The position numbers were made by a program, and so were the translations under genes. A stretch of 64,000 bases of DNA from Microbacteriaceae bacterium UBA1487. GTDB taxonomy: Bacteria > Actinomycetota > Actinomycetes > Actinomycetales > Microbacteriaceae. Position 1 is the stretch's first letter. Each line of letters opens with the position of its first letter. The notes below the pieces were generated by a model. That model was not told where the DNA came from, searched no databases, and was given only the letters and a program-made list of their open reading frames with translations. This document shows, piece by piece, positions 51,934 to 60,352 of this stretch. Where the stretch lies: the NCBI GenBank assembly GCA_002325245.1, contig DCRR01000006.1, positions 968 through 64,967 of the forward strand, given 5' to 3'.

Positions 51934-52353
51934 ATGCATCATGACCCTGAGGCCGACGCCGCCGCCATCTGGGCGGCCGTGAAGGACATGTACGACTGCT
52001 ACCTCAGCGGCGACCGCGAGCGCTCGAACAGCCACATCGCGCCCGACGTCACTCTGTGGGACACCGAGCACGAGCCGCTCGTGATCGGCCGCGACGGACT
52101 CGACGCCCTGCGCGACACGCGCCCGGCGCCCACCGAGACGACGCGCGTCAGCCGGATCGACACCTCCGAGCCGCTCATCACCGTCGCGGGCGACTACGCC
52201 CTGTGCCGGCACACCTTCGAGGTCGTCTTCGAAGACCCGTCGACGCCGCCGGAGCGGGTGCGCAACACCGGCGTCTGGGAGCGTCGCGACGGCCGTTGGC
52301 TCGTCGTGCACAACCACGAAGACGTCCTTCCCCCGGCAGCTCCTGCCGCCTGA
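51934..52353 (+). CDS. NTF2/SnoaL-like domain protein
   Basis: Protein of 139 residues with the cone-shaped NTF2/SnoaL-like fold of DUF4440-type proteins. Visible elements are AAIWAAVKDMYDCYLSGDRE for helix 1, then SNSHIAPDVTLWDTEHEPLV and the C-terminal VWERRDGRWLVVHNHEDVLP. Such domains bind or convert small molecules. It starts the rightward transporter block, 41 nt before the substrate-binding protein gene, so it may act on the imported substrate. No catalytic residues can be named. Confidence 0.83.
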   Translation: MHHDPEADAAAIWAAVKDMYDCYLSGDRERSNSHIAPDVTLWDTEHEPLVIGRDGLDALRDTRPAPTETTRVSRIDTSEPLITVAGDYALCRHTFEVVFEDPSTPPERVRNTGVWERRDGRWLVVHNHEDVLPPAAPAA

Positions 52354-52394
52354 ACCTGCACCACCCCTATCCAGCACACGAAAGGATCCACCCC

Positions 52395-53987
52395 GTGAAT
52401 TCGTTCCGCTCCCGCCTGATCGGCGCCGGCGCGCTTGTTGCCGCCGTCGCGCTGGTCGCCACGGGCTGCGCCAGCACGTCGTCCGACGACACGAGCGCAC
52501 AGCCCGAGACCCTGGTGATCGACAAGTCCTTCGACCTGGTCACCGCCGATCCCGCCCGCATGTTCGAGACCACCGGCAACATCGTGCTGCACGCGGTCTA
52601 CGACAGCCTGCTCACCTTCGAGGACGGCGACTCCACCACGCCGCAGCCGAGCCTCGCCGAGTCGTACGAGGTGAACGACGACGCGACCGTCTACACGTTC
52701 ACGCTGCGTGAGGGCGTCACCTTCTCGGACGGCACCCCGCTGACCTCCGCCGACGTCGTGTTCTCGCTGAACCGCGCCAAGAACGTCCAGGGCAACGGCT
52801 CGTTCCTCATGGATGGCCTGACCGTCGACGCTCCCGATGAGAGCACCGTCGTCGTCACCTCGGAGAGCTCGAACACCGCGGTGCCCGCGATCCTGACGAG
52901 CGCCACGCTCGGCATCGTGAACAGCGCGGTCGTCATCGAGAACGGCGGATCGGATGCCGAAGACGCCGTCGACACCGACACCGCGCAGGCCTACCTCGAC
53001 TCGGCCTCGGCCGGAAGCGGCCCGTACACGATCGAGTCCTTCGACGTGACGACCGAGGTCGTGCTGGTTGCCAACCCCGAGTACTGGGGTGAGGCTCCCG
53101 CCTACGACCGCGTCGTGGTGCGCAACGCCGCCGCGGAGGCGCAGCTGATGGACATCCAGTCCGGAACCGCTCACCTCGCGCTCGACCTCGGAAGCGACCA
53201 GCTCGCCGCGATCGAAGGCAACTCCGACCTGATCGTCTCGACCTCGAGCTCGCCGACGTTCTTCTTCCTGTTCGCCAACGCGAACTCGGAGATCTCGGAG
53301 CTCACCTCGAGCGACGACTTCCGTGAGGCCGTCTGGTACGGACTCGACCGCGACGCTCTGCTGGAGCTCGCCGGAGATGACGCCGCGCTCGCCTACGGCG
53401 TCGTGCCGAACACCTACCTCGGCGCCCTGGGCGCGGAGTCGGCCGTCGAGCGCGACGTCGAGCGCGCCAGCGCCGCCGTCGAGCGCCTCGGTGGCGACGT
53501 CACCGTCTCGCTCGAGTACCCGAGCGACATCGCGGTGTCGGGCATCAGCTTCGGCCCCGTCGCCGAGCGTGTCGCCGCGCAGCTCGCCGAGGTCGGCATC
53601 ACCGTGAACCTGGCCCCCGGCCCGGTCTCGACCACGCTGGAGAACTACCGCGCCGGCACCGAGGAGATGGGCCTCTGGCTCTGGAGCCCGGACTACCCGG
53701 ACTCGGCCGACTACCTGGTCTTCGGCCCGGGCGGCATCGTGGGTCTGCGCGCCGGATGGAGCGCGGGCAGCAACGCCGAGATCGAGTCCCTCATGGAGGA
53801 GATCGAGACGACCACCGACGCGGACACTCGCGAGAGCCTGTTCATCGAGTACCAGGAGCTGATGAACGCGGAAGGTGTCATCATTCCGCTGTTCCAGCCT
53901 GCTGCGTCGGTCGTTGCGACCGCCGCCGTCGGTGCCGTTCCGTTCGACCCGGTGTTCCTCCTGGACATCGCCGCGATCGGCAAGTAA
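52395..53987 (+). CDS. ABC transporter substrate-binding lipoprotein (peptide type, SBP_bac_5)
   Basis: Lipoprotein of 530 residues. The signal peptide ends in LVATGC with lipidated Cys25. The SBP_bac_5 fold follows with LVIDKSFDLVTADPARMFET, YTFTLREGVTFSDGTPLTSA and WSPDYPDSADYLVFGP, typical of the family. The chosen GTG at 52395 follows AAAGGATCC and starts the signal peptide. It binds the peptide-like or amine ligand for the adjacent DppBCDF-type importer. A 17-bp stem-loop with short spacing lies just after the stop codon. Confidence 0.94.
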   Translation: MNSFRSRLIGAGALVAAVALVATGCASTSSDDTSAQPETLVIDKSFDLVTADPARMFETTGNIVLHAVYDSLLTFEDGDSTTPQPSLAESYEVNDDATVYTFTLREGVTFSDGTPLTSADVVFSLNRAKNVQGNGSFLMDGLTVDAPDESTVVVTSESSNTAVPAILTSATLGIVNSAVVIENGGSDAEDAVDTDTAQAYLDSASAGSGPYTIESFDVTTEVVLVANPEYWGEAPAYDRVVVRNAAAEAQLMDIQSGTAHLALDLGSDQLAAIEGNSDLIVSTSSSPTFFFLFANANSEISELTSSDDFREAVWYGLDRDALLELAGDDAALAYGVVPNTYLGALGAESAVERDVERASAAVERLGGDVTVSLEYPSDIAVSGISFGPVAERVAAQLAEVGITVNLAPGPVSTTLENYRAGTEEMGLWLWSPDYPDSADYLVFGPGGIVGLRAGWSAGSNAEIESLMEEIETTTDADTRESLFIEYQELMNAEGVIIPLFQPAASVVATAAVGAVPFDPVFLLDIAAIGK

Positions 53988-54002
53988 CCACACCCCTGGG
54001 CA

Positions 54003-54045
54003 CGGGGGTCGGGGAGTCCATCATGCACGGGCTCCCCGGCCCCCG
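54003..54045 (+). other. mRNA stem-loop between substrate-binding protein and permease genes
   Basis: CGGGGGTCGGGGAGTCC pairs with the segment ending at 54045 around a 9-nt loop, giving a continuous 17-bp stem with two G-U pairs. It begins 16 nt after the stop codon and ends 32 nt before the permease start. With no T-tract it is more likely an mRNA-protecting or processing hairpin that keeps binding-protein mRNA more abundant than the permease mRNA. Confidence 0.65.
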
Positions 54046-54077
54046 CTGCACCGCCACAGACGAAGGGAGGAGGCGCC

Positions 54078-55091
54078 ATGCTCGCCTTCACCGCGCGGCG
54101 CCTCGGCGCCAGCGTCTTCCTCGTGATCGGCACCGTTGTCGTCGCGTTCCTCCTGACCGCCGTTCTTCCCGGCGATCCGCTCACCGCCCGCCTCGGCGAG
54201 CGCGCGGCGGCCGACGCGGAGCTCGTGGCGAGCCTGCGCGCCGAACTCGGCCTCGACAAGCCGCTGTGGCAGCAGTTCCTGATCTACGTCGGCAACATGT
54301 TCCAGGGCGACCTCGGCACGTCCCAGCAGACCGGTCACGCGGTGCTGGACGACCTCGCCCAGTTCGGCCCCGCCTCCGCGGAGCTCGCCCTCACCGCCAC
54401 CATCATCGCCGTCCTCGTCGGCGGCAGCCTCGGCATCCTCTCCGCGATGCGCAGCAACACCTGGGTCGACAACACGCTGCGGGCCGTCAGCCTCGGCGGC
54501 GTCTCGGTCCCCCTCTTCTGGCTCGCACTCATCGCGACCTCGATCTTCGCCACCAGCCTGCGCTGGCTCCCGAGCTCCGGGCGACTGGATGCGGGCCAGG
54601 TCCCGCCGCCCACCATCACCGGCTTCTACACCTTCGACGCCCTCGCGGCCGGCGACCTCGCCCTCGCCGCTCAGGCCATGACCCACCTGATCCTCCCGGC
54701 GATCGTGCTCGCCGCTCCGATGGTCGGGCTGTTCACGCGCTTCACCCGCGCCTCCGTGCTCGACGTGCTGAGCCAGGAGTACGTGCGCGCCGCGGAGGCG
54801 AAAGGCCTTCCGCGTCGCCAGGTCATCTTCGGCCACGTGCTGCGCGGCGCGCTCGTGCCGGTGCTCACGATCCTCGGCACCGCCTTCGCCTCGCTGCTGG
54901 CCGGCACCGTCCTCGTCGAGCAGATCTTCGCCTGGCCGGGCATCGGCTCCTACGCCTACCGGTCGGCGACGACGCTCGACCTCGACTCCATCGTCGGCGT
55001 CACCATCTTCGTCGCGTTGATCTACATCATCGTGAACTTCGTCATTGACGTGCTGTACGGCACGGTCGACCCGAGGATCCGCCGCGCATGA
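54078..55091 (+). CDS. Peptide/nickel-type ABC transporter permease (DppB-like)
   Basis: Permease of 337 residues with six membrane helices and the inner-membrane-complex signature around RAAEAKGLPRRQVIFGHVLRG (EAA motif variant). A hydrophobic segment precedes it (LAALAQAMTHLILPAIVL). It is the first of two permeases in the block. GGGAGGAGGC precedes the ATG. It overlaps the DppC-like gene by 4 nt. The ligand is likely a peptide or peptide-like molecule by family. Confidence 0.94.
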   Translation: MLAFTARRLGASVFLVIGTVVVAFLLTAVLPGDPLTARLGERAAADAELVASLRAELGLDKPLWQQFLIYVGNMFQGDLGTSQQTGHAVLDDLAQFGPASAELALTATIIAVLVGGSLGILSAMRSNTWVDNTLRAVSLGGVSVPLFWLALIATSIFATSLRWLPSSGRLDAGQVPPPTITGFYTFDALAAGDLALAAQAMTHLILPAIVLAAPMVGLFTRFTRASVLDVLSQEYVRAAEAKGLPRRQVIFGHVLRGALVPVLTILGTAFASLLAGTVLVEQIFAWPGIGSYAYRSATTLDLDSIVGVTIFVALIYIIVNFVIDVLYGTVDPRIRRA

Positions 55092-56029
55092 GCACTCACC
55101 CCGCACCCCCGTCCCCCGACTCGACGCCCGCCGGGCTGTCGCCCGGCGACGTCGTCGACCAGGCCCGCCGCGCCTGGTGGCGGCCCCGGCTCTCGCTGCC
55201 GCGCGCCTGGCGTCGACCGCTCGCGGTCATCGGCATGGTGGTCATCGCCTTCTGGGCGGTCATCGTGATCTTCGGACCGTGGATCGCTCCGTTCGACGCG
55301 CTCGCGCAGGACTTCGAGCGCTACCAGGCCCCCTCGCCCGAGCACCTGTTCGGAACCGACGGCGTCGGCCGCGACATCCTCTCGCGGGTGATCGCGGGAG
55401 CCCGCATCTCGCTCCCCGTCGCGGTCATCCTGGTCGCGATCTCGCTCGCCATCGGCTCCACCATCGGCGCCGTCGCGGGCTACGTCGGAGGCTGGCTCGA
55501 CGGCTTCCTGATGCGCATCGTCGACCTGTTCTTCTCGTTCCCGGCGATCGTGCTCGCCATGGCCGTCTCCGCCGCCCTCGGCCCGTCGCTGCTGAACGCG
55601 GTGGCCGCGATCGTGGTGGTGTCCTGGCCCGCCTACGCGCGTGTCACCCGCTCTCTCGTGCTCGGCATCCGCGACCAGAACTACATCGCCGCCGCCCGCC
55701 TGCTCGGCGCCTCCCCCGCCCGCATCCTGCTGCGCGACGTCGCCCCGAACGTGCTGGGACCGATCCTGGTGGTCGCCACCCTCGAACTCGGCAACGCCAT
55801 CCTGCTGCTCTCGGGCCTCAGCTTCCTCGGCCTCGGCGCGGTTCCGCCGACGCCGGAGTGGGGCTCGATGGTCGCCGACGGCTCGCGGGCCTTCTACAAC
55901 TACTGGGTCGCACTGTTCCCCGGCCTCGCGATCTTCACGGTCGTGCTCGCCTTCAACTTCCTCGGCGACGCCCTGCGCGACGCCCTCGATCCCCGCTCGA
56001 ACCGGGCCGTCACGAACGCGGAGCTGTGA
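55088..56029 (+). CDS. Peptide/nickel-type ABC transporter permease (DppC-like)
   Basis: Permease of 313 residues. A long cytoplasmic Pro/Ser-rich N-terminus (residues 1-45) precedes the first helix (AVIGMVVIAFWAVIVIFGPW). The conserved FGTDGVGRDILSRVI motif near residue 92 and EAA-loop sequence AARLLGASPARILLRDVAPN mark the DppC class. Four or five more helices follow. It is coupled to the DppB-like gene by a 4-nt overlap. Confidence 0.94.
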   Translation: MSTHPAPPSPDSTPAGLSPGDVVDQARRAWWRPRLSLPRAWRRPLAVIGMVVIAFWAVIVIFGPWIAPFDALAQDFERYQAPSPEHLFGTDGVGRDILSRVIAGARISLPVAVILVAISLAIGSTIGAVAGYVGGWLDGFLMRIVDLFFSFPAIVLAMAVSAALGPSLLNAVAAIVVVSWPAYARVTRSLVLGIRDQNYIAAARLLGASPARILLRDVAPNVLGPILVVATLELGNAILLLSGLSFLGLGAVPPTPEWGSMVADGSRAFYNYWVALFPGLAIFTVVLAFNFLGDALRDALDPRSNRAVTNAEL

Positions 56030-56031
56030 CC

Positions 56032-56844
56032 GTGAGCACTCTTCTGGACATCCGCGACCTGCACATCAGCCTCGGCGGGCGACAGCTCGTCGACGGCGTC
56101 GATCTGACCGTTTCGAAAGGCGAGATCCTCGGACTCGCCGGCGAGAGCGGCAGCGGCAAGACGCTCACCGCCCTCACCACCCTCGGATTCCTGCCGCACG
56201 GCGCGACGGCGACCGGCGAGGTGCTGGTCGACGGCGAGGACACGCTCGCCATGAGCGCCTCCCAGCTGCAGCGGCTGCGCGGCAACCGGGTCGCGATGGT
56301 CTTCCAGGACCCGATGACCTCGCTGCACCCCATGCTCACGATCGAGCGCCAGCTCACCGAGCACCAGCTCGTGCACCGCTCGGTCACCAAGAAGCAGGCC
56401 CGCGCCCGCGCGGTCGAGCTGCTCGAGCTGGTGCGCATCCCGGATCCGGAGCGCGCGCTGCGCTCCTACCCGCACCGCTTCTCGGGCGGCATGCGGCAGC
56501 GGATCGCGATCGCCGCGGCGCTCGCCTGCGAGCCGGAGATCATCGTCGCCGACGAGATCACGACCGCGCTCGACGTGACCGTGCAGGCCGGGATCCTGCG
56601 TCTGCTCAGCGACCTCCGCAGCGAGACTGACGCGGCGATCCTGTTCATCACGCACGACCTGGCCGTGATGAACGTGCTCGCCGACCGTCTCGTCGTGATG
56701 CGCAACGGCAAGGTCGTCGAGTCCGGCGACTGCCGGGACGTCCTCGCGGACCCGCAGGACCCGTACACGCGAATGCTCGTCGAGGCGCTGCCTCCCGCCG
56801 CCGACTTCGGCGCCGCCCCGAGCGAGGGAGAGGACCTCCGATGA
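56032..56844 (+). CDS. ABC transporter ATP-binding protein (DppD-like)
   Basis: ATPase of 270 residues. Walker A is GESGSGKT near residues 39-46, the Q-loop is MVFQDPMTSLHPM, the signature is FSGGMRQR, Walker B is EIIVADEITTALD and H-loop LFITHDLAVM. The start is taken as GTG 56032 because GGAG lies 8 nt upstream. An in-frame GTG at 56026 would instead overlap the DppC stop. It lacks the C-terminal oligopeptide-binding tail seen in some members. Confidence 0.92.
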   Translation: MSTLLDIRDLHISLGGRQLVDGVDLTVSKGEILGLAGESGSGKTLTALTTLGFLPHGATATGEVLVDGEDTLAMSASQLQRLRGNRVAMVFQDPMTSLHPMLTIERQLTEHQLVHRSVTKKQARARAVELLELVRIPDPERALRSYPHRFSGGMRQRIAIAAALACEPEIIVADEITTALDVTVQAGILRLLSDLRSETDAAILFITHDLAVMNVLADRLVVMRNGKVVESGDCRDVLADPQDPYTRMLVEALPPAADFGAAPSEGEDLR

Positions 56845-57743
56845 CCGATCGTCTCGACGTGCGCGATGCCGTGCTGGAGTACCACGTCCCCGGTCGCCCG
56901 ACCGTGCGCGCCGTCGACGGCGTCTCACTCACCGTCGGCGCGGGCGAGGTCGTCGGCCTGGTCGGCGAGTCGGGCTGCGGCAAGAGCTCGCTCGGTCGCG
57001 CGATCGTCGGTCTGCACCGTCTCACCTCGGGATCGGTGTCGCTCGACGGCCGGGAGCTGCCGCCGCTGGGCCGCCGCGCCCGTCCGCGGGCCGATCGCGT
57101 CGTGCAGATGATCTTCCAGGACCCGTACTCCTCGTTGAACCCGCGGCGCAGCATCCAGCGCCAGCTCGCCGAGGCGATCGTCGCCGGGGGCCGCACCTCC
57201 AGCCGCGAGCTGATCGACGATCTGCTCGCAACGGTCGACATGCCCGCCTCCAGCGCGACGCGTTACCCCCACCAGTTCTCGGGAGGCCAGCGGCAGCGCA
57301 TCGCGATCGCCCGCGCGCTGGCCGTGCAGCCGCGGCTCGTGGTCGCCGACGAGCCGGTCTCGGCCCTCGACGCCTCCACGCGCGCGCAGGTCTCGCAGCT
57401 CATCTCGACGACGGCGACCGCCGGCGGCGCGGGGGTGCTGATGATCTCGCACGACCTCTCGGGCCTTCGCATGATCGCCGACCGCATCGCCGTCATGTAC
57501 TTCGGCCGGATCGTCGAGCTCGGGCCCACCGATGCCGTCTGGGGCTCACCCGCCCACCCGTACACCCGCACCCTGATGGGCGCGATCCCGCGGCTCGGCC
57601 GCACGGCGACGCTGCCGGATGCCTCCCCGTCGGAGCGGATCACCTCGCGCCGCGAAGACCCCGAGGGCGCCGAGCTGGTCGACCTGGGCGGCGGGCACCT
57701 CGTCGCCGCCGAGGCGCTGCGCGACACCGGGGTGGCGCGATGA
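56841..57743 (+). CDS. ABC transporter ATP-binding protein (DppF-like)
   Basis: ATPase of 300 residues, partner of the DppD-like protein. Walker A is GESGCGKSS, the Q-loop region is QMIFQDPYSSLNPRRSI, the signature is FSGGQRQR, Walker B is LVVADEPVSALDAS and the C-terminal HPYTRTLMGAIP motif matches the oligopeptide/dipeptide subfamily. Overlap of 4 nt with the preceding gene. The following amidohydrolase gene also overlaps by 4 nt, so hydrolase and transporter are co-translated. Confidence 0.93.
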   Translation: MTDRLDVRDAVLEYHVPGRPTVRAVDGVSLTVGAGEVVGLVGESGCGKSSLGRAIVGLHRLTSGSVSLDGRELPPLGRRARPRADRVVQMIFQDPYSSLNPRRSIQRQLAEAIVAGGRTSSRELIDDLLATVDMPASSATRYPHQFSGGQRQRIAIARALAVQPRLVVADEPVSALDASTRAQVSQLISTTATAGGAGVLMISHDLSGLRMIADRIAVMYFGRIVELGPTDAVWGSPAHPYTRTLMGAIPRLGRTATLPDASPSERITSRREDPEGAELVDLGGGHLVAAEALRDTGVAR

Positions 57744-58990
57744 GCGTCGCCGTGTCGTACCCGACCCGCGCCGACCTGGTGCTGCGTCACGCGACCGTCG
57801 TCGATGTCGCGACGTCGCGGCTGATCCCCGATCAGACCGTCGTCGTCCGCGACGGCGTGATCAGCGAGATCGTCGACGACGCGGCGTTCACGGGCGCCGG
57901 CGCGGCCGCGATCTCGGGGCTCCCGACGCGCGATCTGGACGGCGCCTTCGCGATGCCCGGCCTGATCAACATGCACACCCACTTCAGCCTCTCGCTGCCC
58001 GGGCAGGCGGGCGAGGCCGTCGAGGCGATGGGCCCGGGCGAACTGGCGCTCTACATGGCCGACGGCGCCGCCCGCACCCTCCGCAACGGCGTGACGACGG
58101 TCCGCTGCGTCGCCGAGAAGGGCGGGCTCGACTTCGCGCTGCGCCGCGCGATCGACGCCGGGCACGTTCTGGGCCCCAGCATCCGCACCGCCGGCCGCGC
58201 GCTCGCCTGCACCGGCGGCCACGGGCACGGCAGCGACGACACGATCGAGTGCGACGGACCGGTCGGCTTCACGCGCGGCGTGCGCAGCCAGGTCGCGGCG
58301 GGCGCCGACCTCATCAAGCTGATGATCTCCGGCGGCATCGCCGGCGAGCACGAGGGCATCGCCACCCCGCAGCTCACGCGCGAGGAGATGGCGGCCGCGA
58401 TCCGCACCGCCCACGACTGGGGACGCAAGGTCACCGCCCACGCCGGGCCCGCCTCCATCATCGAACTCGCCGTGGAGCTCGGTCTCGACTGCGTCGAGCA
58501 CGGCTACCAGCTCACCGCCGACGTGGCGCGCGCGATGGCGGCGCACGGCACCGCGCTTGTGCCGACGCTCGTCGTCACCCACGCCGACGCCTTCTTCGAG
58601 GAGCTCGGGGTGCCCGCCTGGATGCGCGAGCGCTCCGCCCAGGCCGCCATCCGCCACCGGGAGTCGTTCCGGCACGCGCTCGACGCCGGCGTCGAGATCA
58701 TGCTCGGCAGCGATATGCCGCCGTTCTGGCCGTTCGAGGGCACGACCGCCGTCGTGCGCGAGCTCGAGCACATGCACGACGCGGGGCTGGATGCCTGGGG
58801 CGTTCTGCGCGCCGCGACGATGAACCCGGCGACCTGGCTCGGACTCGGCGAGCGAGTCGGCCGGGTCGAGGTCGGATTCGACGCCGATCTGGTCATCACC
58901 CGCGAGGATCCGAGCGCCGCCCCCGCCGCGCTGCGCTCGATCGAGCACGTCGTGCGGCGCGGCGTGCTCGTGCGCGAGGACGCGGCGTGA
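57740..58990 (+). CDS. Amidohydrolase, prolidase-like/imidazolonepropionase-like (Met_dep_hydrolase_A type)
   Basis: Metal-dependent hydrolase of 416 residues. HTHFS at residues 79-83 gives the first two metal ligands. KLMISGG (near residue 193) supplies the bridging Lys position, VTAHAGPASIIEL and CVEHGYQL supply the next His ligands, and GSDMPPF (near 325) supplies the Asp. The pattern follows the amidohydrolase branch containing Xaa-Pro, Xaa-Arg and Xaa-Lys dipeptidases. The pairing with a peptide-type importer supports cleavage of an amide or peptide bond. Start overlaps the DppF-like stop by 4 nt. Confidence 0.9.
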   Translation: MSVAVSYPTRADLVLRHATVVDVATSRLIPDQTVVVRDGVISEIVDDAAFTGAGAAAISGLPTRDLDGAFAMPGLINMHTHFSLSLPGQAGEAVEAMGPGELALYMADGAARTLRNGVTTVRCVAEKGGLDFALRRAIDAGHVLGPSIRTAGRALACTGGHGHGSDDTIECDGPVGFTRGVRSQVAAGADLIKLMISGGIAGEHEGIATPQLTREEMAAAIRTAHDWGRKVTAHAGPASIIELAVELGLDCVEHGYQLTADVARAMAAHGTALVPTLVVTHADAFFEELGVPAWMRERSAQAAIRHRESFRHALDAGVEIMLGSDMPPFWPFEGTTAVVRELEHMHDAGLDAWGVLRAATMNPATWLGLGERVGRVEVGFDADLVITREDPSAAPAALRSIEHVVRRGVLVREDAA

Positions 58991-59331
58991 GCGCGCCCGA
59001 GGAGGGCACGGCGCCCGAGAGCGACATGAGCCTGTGGGACATCCGCGTCGTCGTCGACCGGATCGAAGGGCGCTCGGTGTGCGGCATGCGCCCCGGCGAC
59101 TGGTGCGAGGTGACCGAGAGCAGCCGCCTGCGCATCCCCGAGGGCGGGCACTTCTGCCTCTATGCGCTGCAGGCGGCGCTTCCGCTGATCCCGGCCAAGC
59201 AGCGTGACCTGCCCGCGGGCGACTGGCTCGAACGGGACAACGAGGTCGCCTGCCCGGATCCGGAGGAGCGGCTCATCATGCGCATCGAGCGCACCCGCCG
59301 AGTGGACCTGCGCGCGGACGACCTGACATGA
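58987..59331 (+). CDS. TIGR04076-like small protein
   Basis: Protein of 114 residues with a Cys-bearing GDWCEVTESSRLRIPEGGHF and FCLYALQAALPLIPAKQRDL pattern that resembles the TIGR04076 family of small proteins often found with redox or amide enzymes. CPDPEERLIMRIERTR ends the fold. The GTG start overlaps the amidohydrolase stop by 4 nt and the luciferase-like gene overlaps its end, so it is translated as part of the block. Function is unknown. Confidence 0.72.
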   Translation: MSAPEEGTAPESDMSLWDIRVVVDRIEGRSVCGMRPGDWCEVTESSRLRIPEGGHFCLYALQAALPLIPAKQRDLPAGDWLERDNEVACPDPEERLIMRIERTRRVDLRADDLT

Positions 59332-60350
59332 GCGTGCAGATCTCGCTCGGCCTGCAGACCGACAAGGCCCCCGGGCGCTACGGGGAGCTCGCCGCGCACG
59401 CGGAGGAGCTCGGCTTCGACGGCGTGAGCGTCTTCTCGGATCTGTGGTTTCAGCCGTCGATCGTCGCCCTGCTCGAGATGGCGGAGCGGACGAACCGGAT
59501 CCGGCTGGGCTGCGCCTGCTGGAACCCGTTCCTGATCCACCCGGTCGAGCTGACCGGCATGGCGGCAGCCCTGTACGCCCGCACCGAGGGACGCGCTTAC
59601 CTGGGCATCGCCCGCGGCACCTGGCTCGACGACCTGGGGGTGCGCCCCGAGCGGCCCCTCGGGGCGCTGCGCGAGGCGATCGCCGTGATCCGCGCGCTGT
59701 GGTCCGGCGACACCTCCGGCGTTCCCGGCCGCACGTTCTCGCTCGCGCCCGGCGTCGGGCTCCGCACCGAGCTCCCGGATGCCCCGCTGCGGGTCCTCGT
59801 CGGCTCCTGGGGCGAGCGCGGCGCGGCACTCGCCGGCGAGACCGCCGACGAGATCAAGATCGGCGGCAGCGCCAACCCCGCGATGGTCGAGGTCACCCGG
59901 CAGCGCCTGGCGCCCGGGCTGGAACGCGCGGGGCGCCCGCCCGGCGACGTCGGCGTCGTCCTGGGCGCGGTCACCGTGGTGGACCGCGACGGCGCCAAGG
60001 CCCGCGCCGCCGCCCGCGCCCAGGTCGCGATGTACGTCGACGCGATCGCCGCCTACGACCCGACCGTCACCCTGCCGGAGGGCATGCTCGAGCGCGTGCG
60101 CGAGTCGCTCGCGCAGGGCGACGCGGCGGCCGCCGGGGCGTGGATCCCGCGCGACGTGCTCGACCGGTTCGCTTTCTCGGGCAGCCCCGACGACATCGCC
60201 GAGCAGGCCGCCGGTCTCATCGCGGCCGGCGTCGACCGCATCGAGTTCGGCACGCCGCACGGCATCGACGAGCGCGAGGGCATCGATCTGCTCGGCCGTG
60301 CCGTGCTTCCCGCCCTCGCATCCCTTCGCACCGACACCCCGGAGAGCTGA
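59328..60350 (+). CDS. LLM-class flavin-/F420-dependent oxidoreductase
   Basis: Luciferase-like TIM-barrel monooxygenase or reductase of 340 residues. N-terminal ISLGLQTDKAPGRYGELA leads into the barrel, with GFDGVSVFSDLWFQPSIVAL and GIARGTWLDDLG, and VLVGSWGERGAALAGETADE in the flavin or F420-phosphate region. The family uses FMN or F420, and sequence alone does not decide which. Position between amidohydrolase and M24 peptidase genes (4-nt overlap before, 2-nt gap after) places it in the degradation block. Confidence 0.9.
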   Translation: MSVQISLGLQTDKAPGRYGELAAHAEELGFDGVSVFSDLWFQPSIVALLEMAERTNRIRLGCACWNPFLIHPVELTGMAAALYARTEGRAYLGIARGTWLDDLGVRPERPLGALREAIAVIRALWSGDTSGVPGRTFSLAPGVGLRTELPDAPLRVLVGSWGERGAALAGETADEIKIGGSANPAMVEVTRQRLAPGLERAGRPPGDVGVVLGAVTVVDRDGAKARAAARAQVAMYVDAIAAYDPTVTLPEGMLERVRESLAQGDAAAAGAWIPRDVLDRFAFSGSPDDIAEQAAGLIAAGVDRIEFGTPHGIDEREGIDLLGRAVLPALASLRTDTPES

Positions 60351-60352
60351 TC

